Source: G963664835 sp965220775
Lineage (GTDB): Bacteria; Chloroflexota; UBA6077; FW602-bin22; JBCLEL01
Direction: 5' to 3'
Assembly: GCA_965220775.1 (NCBI GenBank)
Contig: OZ244845.1
Location: 310,001 to 374,000, forward strand
DNA length: 64,000 nt
Shown here in pieces: positions 18,216 through 27,808 of the stretch (within the stretch, counting starts at the first letter, position 1; each line of letters starts with the position of its first letter). Under the pieces are notes generated by a model that had not been told where the DNA came from, did not search any database, and saw nothing but the letters and a program-made list of their open reading frames with translations. A program made the translations under genes and the position numbers.

Positions 18216-18947
18216 TTATTGGCTGCCGTAGACCGATACGTGTTTCCGACTGCCGGCGTTGAAGGACGACCGGTCCCAGTCGCTCCACCGCTCGCGCAAG
18301 CGCAGGCCGGCCAGCCGTGCCATCAGGTCAAGCTCGGAGGGCCAAGCGTATCGTAGGGTTACCGGCAGTAGCTTGATGCCGGCCTCGCTGATAATGACAT
18401 GCTGCGATTCTACGCGCTGGTCTACGGTATCGTGCAGACTTGCGTCGAGCCGGATCCGGTCCATCTCAACCAACGACACTTGGGTATTCTGACCACGAGT
18501 GTATCGGGTCATATCCGGCACGAACGCCTCGATAACAAAGAATCCATCATCGGTGAGATGGCCTGCCACGTTTGCGAAGCAACGCACCTGGTCTTCCTGC
18601 GAAGTCAGTGCGAAAAAGGTGTTGAAGGCGATAAATATGACGGAGTAAGTCCCTTCGACGCCCACATCGGCAAAATTACCGATAGTCACCGGGATACGTC
18701 CGCCTCCTGGTTTGCGGCGAAGTCTGTCTACCATCGCCTGGGACGCATCTACGCCGTGAACCTCGACTCCCAACGCCGCCAGTGGCAGCGCCACCCGGCC
18801 GGTGCCGATCCCCAACTCCAGCACTCTCCCGCCGCCGGCGAGGTCGGCCAACGTGGTCGCAGCGTTGGTCGCATCAATACCGGAATGATATTCATCGTAC
18901 TTGTCCGCCCACACATCACCATAAGTAGCTGCGCCGTAGTCCTTCAT
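18216..18947 (-). CDS. Class I SAM-dependent methyltransferase
   Basis: A 243-residue soluble protein with the SAM-binding motif VLELGIGTGRVALPLA, motif II GVEVHGVDAS, and the post-motif strand VIFIAFNTFFAL. It is of the Methyltransf_25/11 type that acts on small molecules. The ATG has GGAGGTT eight bases upstream. The gene is isolated; no substrate can be assigned. Confidence 0.85.
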   Translation of the reverse strand: MKDYGAATYGDVWADKYDEYHSGIDATNAATTLADLAGGGRVLELGIGTGRVALPLAALGVEVHGVDASQAMVDRLRRKPGGGRIPVTIGNFADVGVEGTYSVIFIAFNTFFALTSQEDQVRCFANVAGHLTDDGFFVIEAFVPDMTRYTRGQNTQVSLVEMDRIRLDASLHDTVDQRVESQHVIISEAGIKLLPVTLRYAWPSELDLMARLAGLRLRERWSDWDRSSFNAGSRKHVSVYGSQ

Positions 18948-19268
18948 GGTCGCTCAACCTCCAGATTTTCCGGATTATACGGCCTGAGGGACAATCTCAT
19001 TCGATGGGCTGGAAATAACATCACGAGAAACGGGGCGGCTGGGGCCGGCTGCTCGCTGCGCCCTTGGCTGGGGACAAGCCCCAGCGCTACATTTTTCTCC
19101 CTCCACTAATTACCGCGGCTTGAGAGCTGTCCCTACGGTGAGGTTGGTATTTCTGTGATGGCAATCTTGCCTCTCCACCCTCATCTACCTATAATCCCAC
19201 TTCTGCGGACAACGCAGACAAGACTGGAACCAACCGTTCTCACGACAGTGAGTGTTTGGAGCCGAGTA
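18948..19268. other. Intergenic region with partial repeat B
   Basis: About 320 bases between the methyltransferase and MFS genes. It contains a truncated copy of repeat family B (see 19063-19108). The remainder shows no gene, RNA or regulatory element that I recognise. Confidence 0.4.
19063..19108 (+). repeat. Dispersed repeat family B, left-end fragment
   Basis: TTGGCTGGGGACAAGCCCCA followed by GCGCTACATTTTTCTCC matches the left part of the copies at 21724 and 40194. The right-end palindrome of the family is missing downstream, so this is a truncated copy. Confidence 0.75.
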
Positions 19269-20495
19269 TCACGCTCGTCCGACAAGCCACTTCAACGAGG
19301 CCGGCCAGGCGAGCCCAAGCACAGCGCCCAGAACCGGCAGGCTGCCGGCAACGATGAACGTGCCGCTAATCCCTAGACCGGGTACATTGAAGACACCCAG
19401 CAGACTGAGTCCTCCGGCGACGATCCCTCCGACTATCGCGCCGGACGCGATTCCCGCCTCGAGGGACATACCGATGGTGGCCATGGCGCTGCCCCGCTCT
19501 TGGGGCCTGCCGCGGTCAGCAGCTACCGCGAATAACGAAGGTTGAGTCGCGCCTACGCCTATGCCAACCGCTAGCGAAGCGGCTAGGATCACCCAGCCCT
19601 GGGCAAACGCCAGTAACCACAGCGCTAGGCCGGTGATGGCCAAACCAGGCAGAATTACCTGGGCACGCCCGAAGCGGTCGGAAATGCGGCCGGCCGACCA
19701 TTGCGAAAGCATCAGGCCAACCGTGTAGGTGACGAAGGGAAGGCCAGCATTCGGCAGTCCACGTTCAATCGCGAGAATCGGCCCAAAGGTGAACAAACCA
19801 CCATAGGCGAACATAGACGCGAACATGAAAACGCTAGGACCGAAGGCATCGCGGTTCAAGAGTCGTCGTTGATCGAGTGACTCAACCTTTGGCGGAGGTT
19901 CGCGCACCTGAGTTGCCGACACAGCCGAGAGAATGCCGAGTGCGGCACAGACCAGAAAAATCGAGGGGAAGTCGGCCTGAGAAGCAACCACCACACCAAG
20001 CGCGGGCCCAAATCCGAGGGAGATATTGTAGGCGGTAGTATAGACGCCCATCGCTTCGGCCCGTCGCCTTACCGGAGAAACAATGGTCGCCAGTGTTTGG
20101 CCGGCTGTGACGAACGTCGCCATACCGATACCGTTGAACGCGCGCAGGGCCAGCAGCGCCGGCACTGTGCCAACCAAAGCGTAGCCTAACGGACTCAGTC
20201 CAAATATCACGGCGCCTGTGACCATTACCCACTTGCGCCGGGCACGATCGATGACATAAGCCGTGGGCAGTCGTGAGAGAAAGGCCATCGAAGCGAAGAC
20301 GCCGGTCACCAGCCCAATCTCTAACGAGCCGGCACCGAGGGACTGAGCATAGATCGGCATAACTGCCGCTAAGGCGTAAAAGCTAGCCCCAACTGAAAAC
20401 GAGGAGCCGAGGAGAAACAGATAGTCGCGGTGAAAGAGCCGTTGGCCATCGACAGGCACCTGCCGCGGCTCAGGTCCGATTGAAGCTATGCCCAC
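19269..20495 (-). CDS. Major facilitator superfamily transporter
   Basis: A 408-residue protein with about twelve transmembrane helices. It has the MFS loop motif between helices 2 and 3 (FLSRLPTAYVIDRARRKWVM) and an equivalent in the second half (SAGRISDRFGRAQVILPG). These indicate a proton-coupled exporter or importer of the drug/metabolite type. It starts 24 bases after the DtxR-like regulator gene on the same strand, so they form an operon. Coupling to a metal-responsive regulator hints at metal or siderophore efflux, but the substrate is not shown by the sequence. Confidence 0.85.
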   Translation of the reverse strand: MGIASIGPEPRQVPVDGQRLFHRDYLFLLGSSFSVGASFYALAAVMPIYAQSLGAGSLEIGLVTGVFASMAFLSRLPTAYVIDRARRKWVMVTGAVIFGLSPLGYALVGTVPALLALRAFNGIGMATFVTAGQTLATIVSPVRRRAEAMGVYTTAYNISLGFGPALGVVVASQADFPSIFLVCAALGILSAVSATQVREPPPKVESLDQRRLLNRDAFGPSVFMFASMFAYGGLFTFGPILAIERGLPNAGLPFVTYTVGLMLSQWSAGRISDRFGRAQVILPGLAITGLALWLLAFAQGWVILAASLAVGIGVGATQPSLFAVAADRGRPQERGSAMATIGMSLEAGIASGAIVGGIVAGGLSLLGVFNVPGLGISGTFIVAGSLPVLGAVLGLAWPASLKWLVGRA

Positions 20496-20519
20496 TTGCG
20501 GTCGTGAAGAGGCCGGTCC

Positions 20520-21242
20520 TCAGTTATTGGAGGACCCGAACGGCGGTCGAGTCCAGATTTTGGCCGCATCTACCAGGTCTAGCTCCACCTCATGGCCCTG
20601 TAGTTCGAGGGTCATACTGTTGCTCCACGGGGCGACCTCACTCACCACCGCCTCCGCCCCTGGAGTAATACCGACTTCGCCCAGCTTGGCAAGTAGCTGG
20701 TGATCCATCTCGCCGGACTCGGTGACCCTATCGATCGTGACGGCATCGCCAACGCGTAGCCGGTTCAGCGGCATTCCGACCCAATTGACGTCGGCGTCGC
20801 TGCCCGGTATCGGACTACCATGGGGACAGGTCTGCGGCCGGCCCAGGACGTGAAAGAACCGATCGACGATTTTCGGCGTCAGCCCGTGTTCCAACGAGTG
20901 AGCTTCAGTGTGAGCCTCAACCCAATCAAAACCCAGCAGATCGGTGAGGATGCGCTCCGCCAGCCGGTGCCTGCGAACGGCGTTCTCCGCGATCGCACGT
21001 CCTGACTCGGTCAGAAGGATCTCCCTACGGTCATTGAATTGGACGTAGCCCGCATCGATCAATCTCTTCAGCATGCCAGTGACCGAAGAAGGGCCTACGC
21101 CCAAATGCTCGGCGAGTCGAGCGCTGATGACCAACTCTCCTTCGGCAAGCAAAGCGTAAATCGTCGACAGGTAATCTTCCATCCCGGCAGTGACCGGCGC
21201 CAACGGGCCGGTGTCTTCGGATCGCGTCATGGGCACATCCAC
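20520..21242 (-). CDS. DtxR/MntR-family metal-dependent regulator
   Basis: A 240-residue regulator. An N-terminal winged helix (~20-80; ARLAEHLGVGPSSVTGMLKRL) is followed by the dimerisation and metal-binding region with HRLAERIL, EAHSLEHGL and CPHGSPIPG, as in IdeR/DtxR. A C-terminal SH3-like domain (~160-235, including LAKLGEVGITPGAEAVV) completes the full-length type. Such proteins bind Fe(II) or Mn(II) and repress uptake genes. It probably controls its own operon with the MFS gene. The MITE copy at 21321 lies about 80 bases upstream of the start. Confidence 0.9.
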   Translation of the reverse strand: MDVPMTRSEDTGPLAPVTAGMEDYLSTIYALLAEGELVISARLAEHLGVGPSSVTGMLKRLIDAGYVQFNDRREILLTESGRAIAENAVRRHRLAERILTDLLGFDWVEAHTEAHSLEHGLTPKIVDRFFHVLGRPQTCPHGSPIPGSDADVNWVGMPLNRLRVGDAVTIDRVTESGEMDHQLLAKLGEVGITPGAEAVVSEVAPWSNSMTLELQGHEVELDLVDAAKIWTRPPFGSSNN

Positions 21243-21320
21243 TAAACCAGCAATCTTCTCGATCGAACAGTTCAGATTCTACACTCGCATTGAGAGATAA
21301 GTATAGGGCGACGGTCCTTT

Positions 21321-21689
21321 GGTAACAGTTCAGATTTGGGTGTATGTCTCTCCTCCACGCCCGTGGACTGGATAGGCCGAGTCGCCATTCGGGACCTCAG
21401 TCGGCGGTCAAGGGGTGATTTCCAACCTATCGATGCCAAATCCACGAGCTGGTCGCCCTCCTCCCCTCGCCTTGCGTAGTCTTCGACCTGGCCCCCTTTT
21501 CCTGGCCAGGAGAAGGAGGATCGTTATTGTGGAGGACACCCCCACATCCCCCGGCATCCGCCTGAGGCGGATCGCCCTCGCAACCCTTTCCTGGTTTTCC
21601 CCGATCAGACGTCCTCTCCTGTGATAGACCCTCATTGGTGGGATATTACGCCCTTACGGAGTAGATACCCCTAAATCTGAACACTTACG
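21321..21689. mobile_element. MITE-like element family A, copy 1
   Basis: A 369-bp element without coding capacity. The left end (TAACAGTTCAGATTTGGGTG) and the reverse complement of the right end (TAAGTGTTCAGATTTAGGGG) match at 16 of 20 positions. It is flanked by a perfect 6-bp direct repeat TCCTTT (21315-21320 and 21690-21695), a target-site duplication. Two further copies are at 34404 and 36801. This copy is about 85 bp longer because of an extra internal block. A fragment of the left end (GAACAGTTCAGATT) also lies at about 21265. Confidence 0.85.
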
Positions 21690-21723
21690 TCCTTTGGGCT
21701 CTGGGCGTTTTCTCGAAACGGCC

Positions 21724-21870
21724 TTGGCTGGGGACAGGTCCCAGCGCTACATTTTCTCCCTTCACTATCGGCTTATGAATACGGTTCGGCAAATTCAAGG
21801 TTTGGTGAAGCGCCCTCGGGGTCGATTGGAGCGCCTATCCCGGAGCGGAATCCGGGACATGCTTTTGCAG
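21724..21870 (+). repeat. Dispersed repeat family B, copy 3
   Basis: It starts TTGGCTGGGGACAGGTCCCA and AGCGCTACATTTTCTCCC. It ends CCCGGAGCGGAATCCGGG and ACATGCTTTTGCAG, with a unique middle. The two hairpin ends match the copies at 3198 (inverted) and 40194. It begins 34 bases after MITE copy 1. The remaining ~255 bases up to 22126 hold no recognised feature. Confidence 0.75.
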
Positions 21871-22126
21871 CAATCGCTCATGCCGGCGCCGGCACATCAG
21901 GGTATGAAAATTGGATGCATTGGTTGGCAGGAGAGGGAATCAAGCTCCGGCATAGTCGCACCCGTTCGTGGCTTCCTTTGCTCGGTCGTCGATTTGGGCG
22001 CCCACAAGGGACGTCTCTATAGTGACATTACCCTTTGATCGTATCGCAGAATTGCCTATCCGCCCTCTCGATCCGCGAATCCACAGGACATGCGTAGGCG
22101 TACCCTCATCAAAATTCAACGTCGCC

Positions 22127-23335
22127 CTATCTTATTTGCAGGACCACCAGCCCGTTTTCGCCGTCCGCGACGTAAATAATGCCACGTCTAATGATCGACA
22201 TACGAGCATTTCCGGGGGTGTTTAGGCTTGCCACTTGCCTAGGCCGGGCCGGATTGGAAACATCGGCCAGAAGCACGTTGCCGTTGCTGACGACCGCCAT
22301 GTCGTCCTCCAACGCTACGTGCATGGTGTTCTCACCCGTTTCAAGTCTGCCAACCTCGATCGGCTCCTTCAGGTCGGCCAGGTCGTAGATCGTCAGCGCA
22401 CCACCACCGGCTACATACAGGTACGGAGGATTGAAAACACTGGCGAGTGGGAAATTGGCCGGCAACGCAAGATTCGATCCGACACCCGGGAAGCTCAAGC
22501 GGACTTCGCCAACCTTGAGCGGCCGGCGGAAGTCACTCAGGTCGTAGATCGCGATCACATAGGGCAATGTGTCTCCGGTGTCCTCGGTCAAGAACGCCAA
22601 GCCGGCGAACACCGATGCCCGGACAAAAGCCTGCCGCATCGGGATGATGGCCGCGACTTGCATGGGCCGGCTCAGCAACTCTACGAACTGGGCGCTGGCT
22701 GAACCACCGGCCAAGATCAGGGTGCCGGCGCGCACGTTAATATTGGCCGGGCCCACGCTTTCGACCGGCGGCGGAGGAATAACTTCTGGAGGTTCGAACG
22801 GTCCATCAATATCTTGAATTTCGAATATGCGCACGTGTGGTTCTCTATCTGTTGACAGGACTGCCAGAAATCTCGAACTGGCTGCCACATCGTCAGCAAT
22901 CGCTTCAATTCGGCCGATCCGCACTGGCTCACCAGGCTCAGAGACGCTGACTATGTGGACGCCAGCTTGGCCGGCAGCAACGAAAATTTGATCGCCAATC
23001 AGTGAGAGATTCGCGGAACGACCCTCGAGCTCAATGTGGCCGATCCGCGTCAAACCGGTAGGCCGCGGCGCTGATCCTTCACCGAATGATGTAGGACTCG
23101 GCGGTAAAGGGATCCCCCGGACTGGAGTAACACCGGTTCCTCCCTGATCCGGAAGTGTGGTCACGGTCGGCACGGGAGATAGATCGACGGATCGAACTGT
23201 AGGGAGCAAGGGCAAAGTCGGAGACGGGCTTGCCGGCGATTCGGGTCCAAGGCAGCCGATAGGCATGATCAACAGCGCCAAGGTCAATACAAAGGTTGGT
23301 GCGGCCCGAACTGGTGATGCTCCGAAGAAAACCAT
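22127..23335 (-). CDS. LVIVD-repeat beta-propeller lipoprotein
   Basis: A 402-residue exported protein with a signal peptide ending in lipobox PIGC. A Pro/Ser/Thr-rich linker (~35-90) is followed by repeated units of about 45 residues, each with a central pattern such as VHIVSVSEPGEPVRIGRI, IAIYDLSDFRRPLKVGEV or LTIYDLADLKEPIEVGRL. These are LVIVD-type propeller blades (PF08309). Such surface propellers are common in Chloroflexota and may bind partners or polysaccharides. No operon partner. Confidence 0.85.
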   Translation of the reverse strand: MVFFGASPVRAAPTFVLTLALLIMPIGCLGPESPASPSPTLPLLPTVRSVDLSPVPTVTTLPDQGGTGVTPVRGIPLPPSPTSFGEGSAPRPTGLTRIGHIELEGRSANLSLIGDQIFVAAGQAGVHIVSVSEPGEPVRIGRIEAIADDVAASSRFLAVLSTDREPHVRIFEIQDIDGPFEPPEVIPPPPVESVGPANINVRAGTLILAGGSASAQFVELLSRPMQVAAIIPMRQAFVRASVFAGLAFLTEDTGDTLPYVIAIYDLSDFRRPLKVGEVRLSFPGVGSNLALPANFPLASVFNPPYLYVAGGGALTIYDLADLKEPIEVGRLETGENTMHVALEDDMAVVSNGNVLLADVSNPARPRQVASLNTPGNARMSIIRRGIIYVADGENGLVVLQIR

Positions 23336-23634
23336 AGGTAACTGTTACCCCCGTCCACCTTTCCAGGCCGGTAACAAGTCTCGACCCGACAACGACCTTC
23401 ACCTAAGGTGGGTGCATCAATTTCCAGTGTTGGTACCAGCCGAAAGCAATGAGATTGCTTAGGCCCTCCGGCGGTTAGTCCTTGACGGCCAAGGTACTAG
23501 CAACGTAGCAACGCATTGCCCGCCGCTGTGAGCCACGCGTACACAGTTTTACCCTTAGGCGGCGGCCTCACTCTGCTCCTGAGCAGCCGTCTTTCAACAC
23601 CAATCCACCGGAATCAGGTTACGCGCCAGTCCGG
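23336..23634. other. Intergenic region
   Basis: About 300 bases between the LVIVD lipoprotein and aldolase genes. It contains GGCCCTCCGGCGG, similar to half of the terminator stem at 229, and a short inverted repeat CTGCTCCTGAGCAG. No gene is supported. Confidence 0.35.
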
Positions 23635-24411
23635 TCAGCTTACCTCCTCCCGGAACTTGAGAACTTCTCCCGCAGATCGGCTTATCAGGTCGAGCGCGCC
23701 GACCGTGAAATAGCGCACTCCCTGGGCGTACCGTCGGGCCCGAACAGCCAACTCCGCGTCCGAAGATCCACTCTGCCAGTACTGCCGGCCGGCGGCCATG
23801 ACCTTTTCGACGACCTCTTCGACGATTTTCTGCACGTTCGGATGATTCCAATCACCCTGGTAGCCGAGGGAGGTGGACAGATCGCGCATGCCGACGCTAA
23901 ACACGTCGAGCCCATCTACTTTGAGTATGTCGTCCAGGTTTTCGAGACCCTCCTCGTCCTCAATGATGGCAAAGATCATTGTTTCGCGGTTGGCCAAAGC
24001 CTGATAGTCATCTGCCTTGTGCACCTGCGCGTAGCCGGAGGCTCGGGCGTGGCCGGCGAAACTGCGGTGGCCGATCGGCGCGTACTTGGCGTGCGCGACC
24101 AGTTCCTCGGCCTGAGCTACGGTCGTTAGATGCGGCACCATCACGCCGGTGGCGCCAGAGTTAAGGCTGCGGTCGATCAGGCGAGCGTCGTGGTATGGAA
24201 TGCGAATTATGGAATGCATGCCTACAACATTCGCCGCCCTAACCATTTCGGTACAGGTCTGAACGCTCATCTGCCCCTGTTCGCTATCGATTAGGGCAAA
24301 GTCAAATCCGAGCAATCCAAACCATTCGACAATCTCCGGCGACGGTATGTGAAGACTTCCACCAAAAATCGGTCCTTGGGTCTCTTTATCGCGAAGCGAT
24401 CCTCTAAGCAA
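23635..24411 (-). CDS. HpcH/HpaI-family class II aldolase
   Basis: A 258-residue TIM-barrel enzyme of the 2,4-dihydroxyhept-2-ene-1,7-dioate aldolase / citrate lyase beta family. It has FDFALIDSEQGQMS (catalytic acid and early metal site), GATGVMVPHL, IGHRSFAG and FAIIEDEEGLENL (metal-binding Glu). It cleaves 2-keto-3-deoxy or 4-hydroxy-2-keto acids to pyruvate (or a related keto acid) and an aldehyde. The TTG start has a strong AAGGAGG six bases ahead. Substrate unknown. Confidence 0.88.
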   Translation of the reverse strand: MLRGSLRDKETQGPIFGGSLHIPSPEIVEWFGLLGFDFALIDSEQGQMSVQTCTEMVRAANVVGMHSIIRIPYHDARLIDRSLNSGATGVMVPHLTTVAQAEELVAHAKYAPIGHRSFAGHARASGYAQVHKADDYQALANRETMIFAIIEDEEGLENLDDILKVDGLDVFSVGMRDLSTSLGYQGDWNHPNVQKIVEEVVEKVMAAGRQYWQSGSSDAELAVRARRYAQGVRYFTVGALDLISRSAGEVLKFREEVS

Positions 24412-24595
24412 ACTTGGCCTCCTTACTCTGATACGTTTGGGTATGCCGATAACCAGATCAATAGTGTTCTAGGCGTTGAGCCGGCGAAAGTATATACCCT
24501 AATGGCATACAAGCCCCCGGAGGCGCCTTTGCCGAACGGGACCGTCTCTTGCGCTATTCTCATTCGACAATGCGGCGAGAGGGGCACCTACGACC

Positions 24596-25693
24596 CTATA
24601 GTGGGGCCGGCCGGGACAGACCCGGGTCCGACACTAGCGTTTCGTATCTAAGGCCAAACGTAGGGTCATTCCTCAGACCCTCGAACCAGCCGCTCTCTAC
24701 CGCCTCTTCACGAAACAAAGGGTCTAAGCTGATAGCTTTCTCCAAGTCAACCAGGCTCTCGCCGTACCGGCCGAGTCCGGCGAGAGCGCCCGCGCGTACG
24801 TAGTTGTTCCAAGCATCATCGAGTGTCTGTAACGAGAGTTCTACATCCGCGAGCGCCTCTTCGTACCTACCCAAACCGACCAGAGCAAACGCGCGACTGT
24901 TCAGCACGTGTGGACTGTTCGGATAGAGGTCGAGCGAGCGCTCGATGTCCAAGAGCCCATCACCGTAGCGACCCATTCGCGCGCGTAGCCAGCCACGAGT
25001 GTTGTAGACTTCGGCAAACTCTGGGTTGATGCGTATAACCTCGGCGTAGTCAGCCATAGCTGCGTCCAAGTCACCCTCAAGTCCCTGAGGTCCTGGTTGA
25101 TTGAGGTCGCCGGCAAGGATGTTTCCTCGCAGATAGTAGGCCGGCGCGTTGTCAGGATCGAGTTCTATTGCCTTGGTGAAGTCGGCGATGGCCGCATCTA
25201 CAGCGCCCTGCTGAAGGAAAATCGAACCCCGGTACAAGTAGGCGGCTGGGTCGTCAGGATTGAGATCGATTGCTCGGGTGAAGTCGGCAATGGCCTCGTC
25301 CAAGCGGTCCTGCCCAGCGTAGGCAATTCCTCGGTATAGATAGGCGATGGCGATGCTAGGGTCATGATCGATCGCCTTGTTAAACTCATCTATGGCCTCT
25401 TTTAGCTGACCACTCTGGATATAAGCGACGCCCTGCTCCAGATACGGCTGTGCTTCGCCAAGGTCCGGTGTTACTTGTGCAAGAGGTGTGGGCGTGGCAT
25501 CGCTCAGAAAGTCTTTGTCGACATCGGCCAACTTAGGCGTTACCGCGACCGTAGTCCCTTCGGCCGGCACATCACAAGCGACCATGCCAGCCAGAAGGAA
25601 GGTTACTGCCACCAGTAGAACATATGCTCCCAGGCCTCGATTGGCATCATTTGACTTGCAGCCACCCGTATTCAAAGAAGACCTGTGCAACAT
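24596..25693 (-). CDS. TPR-repeat lipoprotein
   Basis: 365 residues with a long basic N-terminus, a hydrophobic signal segment and lipobox VAC near residue 40. About seven tetratricopeptide units follow (~80-330), each with the AYLYRG-IAY...EAIADFTRAIDLNPD pattern; the fourth and fifth are separated by a short insertion. TPR lipoproteins act as scaffolds in envelope complexes. It is divergent from the ABC exporter genes. A shorter start inside the N-terminal region is possible. Confidence 0.85.
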   Translation of the reverse strand: MLHRSSLNTGGCKSNDANRGLGAYVLLVAVTFLLAGMVACDVPAEGTTVAVTPKLADVDKDFLSDATPTPLAQVTPDLGEAQPYLEQGVAYIQSGQLKEAIDEFNKAIDHDPSIAIAYLYRGIAYAGQDRLDEAIADFTRAIDLNPDDPAAYLYRGSIFLQQGAVDAAIADFTKAIELDPDNAPAYYLRGNILAGDLNQPGPQGLEGDLDAAMADYAEVIRINPEFAEVYNTRGWLRARMGRYGDGLLDIERSLDLYPNSPHVLNSRAFALVGLGRYEEALADVELSLQTLDDAWNNYVRAGALAGLGRYGESLVDLEKAISLDPLFREEAVESGWFEGLRNDPTFGLRYETLVSDPGLSRPAPL

Positions 25694-25853
25694 TGACTTC
25701 CTTTACGCAAAGTCAAGCCGTGGTGTGGCCGTCCGTTCTGACCGTATTGGGCATTACCCGCTATTGTCGCGGGAAGTAGATACCCACACAGGAGATCGGA
25801 GTCCACCCGGCACTGACTCTATATGGCGTGTTCCTAGAACCATTATCTACCAC

Positions 25854-25862
25854 TGTTATACT
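25854..25862 (+). promoter_or_regulatory. Extended -10 promoter for the ABC exporter
   Basis: TGTTATACT fits an extended -10 (TGnTATAAT-like) about 50 bases before the TTG start of the ATPase gene. No good -35 is present, which is usual for extended -10 promoters. The region lies in the divergent gap with the TPR lipoprotein gene. Confidence 0.5.
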
Positions 25863-25912
25863 AACAACTAGATGACGACAACTCCCGACCAATTCCCAAC
25901 TAGGATCGAAAT

Positions 25913-26899
25913 TTGTCCCAAGACATCATCACTGTCAACAACCTGATCCGAAAGTTCGGCAACGTAGTAGCAGTAGATGACGTCTCTTTTGTGGTCGAAG
26001 AAGGTAAGCTTTTCGGCTTTTTGGGGCCGAACGGCGCTGGAAAAAGCACGACGATCAATGTCCTCTGCACCTTGCTGAAACCCACGGCCGGCGACGCTAC
26101 GGTAAACGGCTACGACGTCACCAAGCAGCAGAGCGCGGTAAGAAGGTCCATAGGACTGATCTTTCAAGAGCCAACCTTGGACCTGGAGCTTAAGGCATAC
26201 GAGAACATCGAGTTCCACGCTCGTATCTATAACGTACCCTCTGGGTTGTGGAAGCCACGGGCCGAGGCACTCCTGAAGATGGTTGACCTATGGGATCGGC
26301 GATCCGATCTTGTAAAGACATTCTCCGGCGGGATGAAGCGCCGGCTGGAGATCGCTCGGGGCCTGATCCATCAGCCAAAAGTGTTGTTCTTAGATGAACC
26401 GACAATCGGCCTGGATCCTCAGACCCGCGGACACATATGGAAGTATCTGACGGACCTGCGAGAAGAGACCGGGATCACGCTATTCATGACCACTCATTAC
26501 ATGCAGGAGGCCGAGCACTGCGACCGAATCGCAATCATCGACTACGGGAAGCTAATCGCATTGGACGAGCCGGCCAAGCTGAAGGAAACGGTGGGGGGCG
26601 ACGTGATCACACTCAGAACGTCCGATAACGAGCGAGCCGCCCAGCAGTTGGAGGCCAACTTCGGCCTGTCGCCGAACAAGGACGATGGCGCCCTGCGGTT
26701 CGAGGTAAAGCAAGGTGAATCGTTCATGCCGAGAATCGTGAAGGAGCTAAGTGTACCGGTTACGTCAATTAGCATGCACCGTCCGACGCTGGAAGATGTA
26801 TTCCTGCGCCTGACGGGACATTCGATCCGGCAGGAAGAAGCCAGCACGAAAGACGAACTGCGACATTTCCAGCAGCGTTTCGGAGGAAGGTTTAGATAG
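25913..26899 (+). CDS. ABC transporter ATPase (DrrA-type exporter)
   Basis: A 328-residue ATP-binding subunit. It has Walker A GPNGAGKST, Q-loop FQEPTLD, signature FSGGMKRRLEIARG, Walker B VLFLDEPTIGLD and the switch His in TTHYMQEAE. A C-terminal extension of about 100 residues is typical of daunorubicin-resistance DrrA-like ABC-2 exporters. TTG start with a modest AGGA. The permease gene follows after 2 bases. The two would form an efflux complex for a lipid, polysaccharide or hydrophobic compound. Confidence 0.9.
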   Translation: MSQDIITVNNLIRKFGNVVAVDDVSFVVEEGKLFGFLGPNGAGKSTTINVLCTLLKPTAGDATVNGYDVTKQQSAVRRSIGLIFQEPTLDLELKAYENIEFHARIYNVPSGLWKPRAEALLKMVDLWDRRSDLVKTFSGGMKRRLEIARGLIHQPKVLFLDEPTIGLDPQTRGHIWKYLTDLREETGITLFMTTHYMQEAEHCDRIAIIDYGKLIALDEPAKLKETVGGDVITLRTSDNERAAQQLEANFGLSPNKDDGALRFEVKQGESFMPRIVKELSVPVTSISMHRPTLEDVFLRLTGHSIRQEEASTKDELRHFQQRFGGRFR

Positions 26900-26901
26900 A
26901 T

Positions 26902-27777
26902 ATGGCGACAGCGTCGCTGCCGAAGTCGGAGCCGGTAGGACTGGATGAGACGGGCTCTGAGCTGTGGGCCGCGCTCAACGGTATCTACACTATCTGGTAC
27001 CGCGATCTGCTGCGTTACGCGCGAGACCGCACGCGGACTGTAGGCAGCCTGGCGACGCCGGTGCTGTTCCTATTGATCTTCGGATCCGGACTTTCGCCGG
27101 CGATGGGTCGTCTCGGTGGCGTACAGGACGGAATAAGCTACCTTCAGTTCATGTTTCCCGGCATCATCTGCATGACGACCATCTTCACGTCGGTATTCTC
27201 GGCAATGTCGCTGGTGTACGACCGAGAGTTCGGCTTCATGAAGGAAGTGTTGGTGGCGCCGGTACCGCGTTGGACGGTGGCCTTAGGCAAGGCCTTGGGC
27301 GGGAGCACGGTATCGATGATACAAGGGGTGATAATGCTGCTTCTTGCGCCAATACTCGGCGTCAAGCTGACAGTTGGGACTGTATTGGCACTGTTACCGA
27401 TAATATTCGTCTTGGCCTTCGCGCTGAGCGCCCTAGGATTGCTGATCTCCGCCCGCATGAACAGCGTCCAGGGATTTCAAATGGTGTCGAACTTCATGGT
27501 CATGCCGATGTTCTTTCTCTCCGGCGCGCTGTTCCCACTGGGAAATCTGCCCTCTTGGTTGGAAGTCTTGACGAGGATCAACCCGGTTACCTACGGGGTC
27601 GACGCCGTGCGTCAGACCGTGTTGGCGGAGACGAGCAGATCAGCCGTGCTGAGCGGGCAGCTTGGGCTAACGGTATTCGGTCAAACGATGACTCCCCTAG
27701 CGGACACGCTGATCGTTCTCGCATTCGGCGCGGTGGCTATCTCGCTGGCGGTGCGGGTTTTCGGCATCCAAGAGTGA
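26902..27777 (+). CDS. ABC-2 type permease
   Basis: A 291-residue membrane subunit with six transmembrane helices. It has the ABC-2 pattern RDRTRTVGSLATPVLFLLIF, a coupling segment YDREFGFMKEVLVAPV and PMFFLSGALFPLGNLP before the last helices. It forms the exporter with the ATPase encoded 2 bases upstream. Confidence 0.9.
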   Translation: MATASLPKSEPVGLDETGSELWAALNGIYTIWYRDLLRYARDRTRTVGSLATPVLFLLIFGSGLSPAMGRLGGVQDGISYLQFMFPGIICMTTIFTSVFSAMSLVYDREFGFMKEVLVAPVPRWTVALGKALGGSTVSMIQGVIMLLLAPILGVKLTVGTVLALLPIIFVLAFALSALGLLISARMNSVQGFQMVSNFMVMPMFFLSGALFPLGNLPSWLEVLTRINPVTYGVDAVRQTVLAETSRSAVLSGQLGLTVFGQTMTPLADTLIVLAFGAVAISLAVRVFGIQE

Positions 27778-27808
27778 GCCTCTATGGAGCCCTTGGGCGC
27801 TGGTAGCC

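Noticed and set aside
23456..23480. Terminator similar to that at 229
   Set aside because: GGCCCTCCGGCGG matches one arm only; the complementary arm and T-tract are absent.
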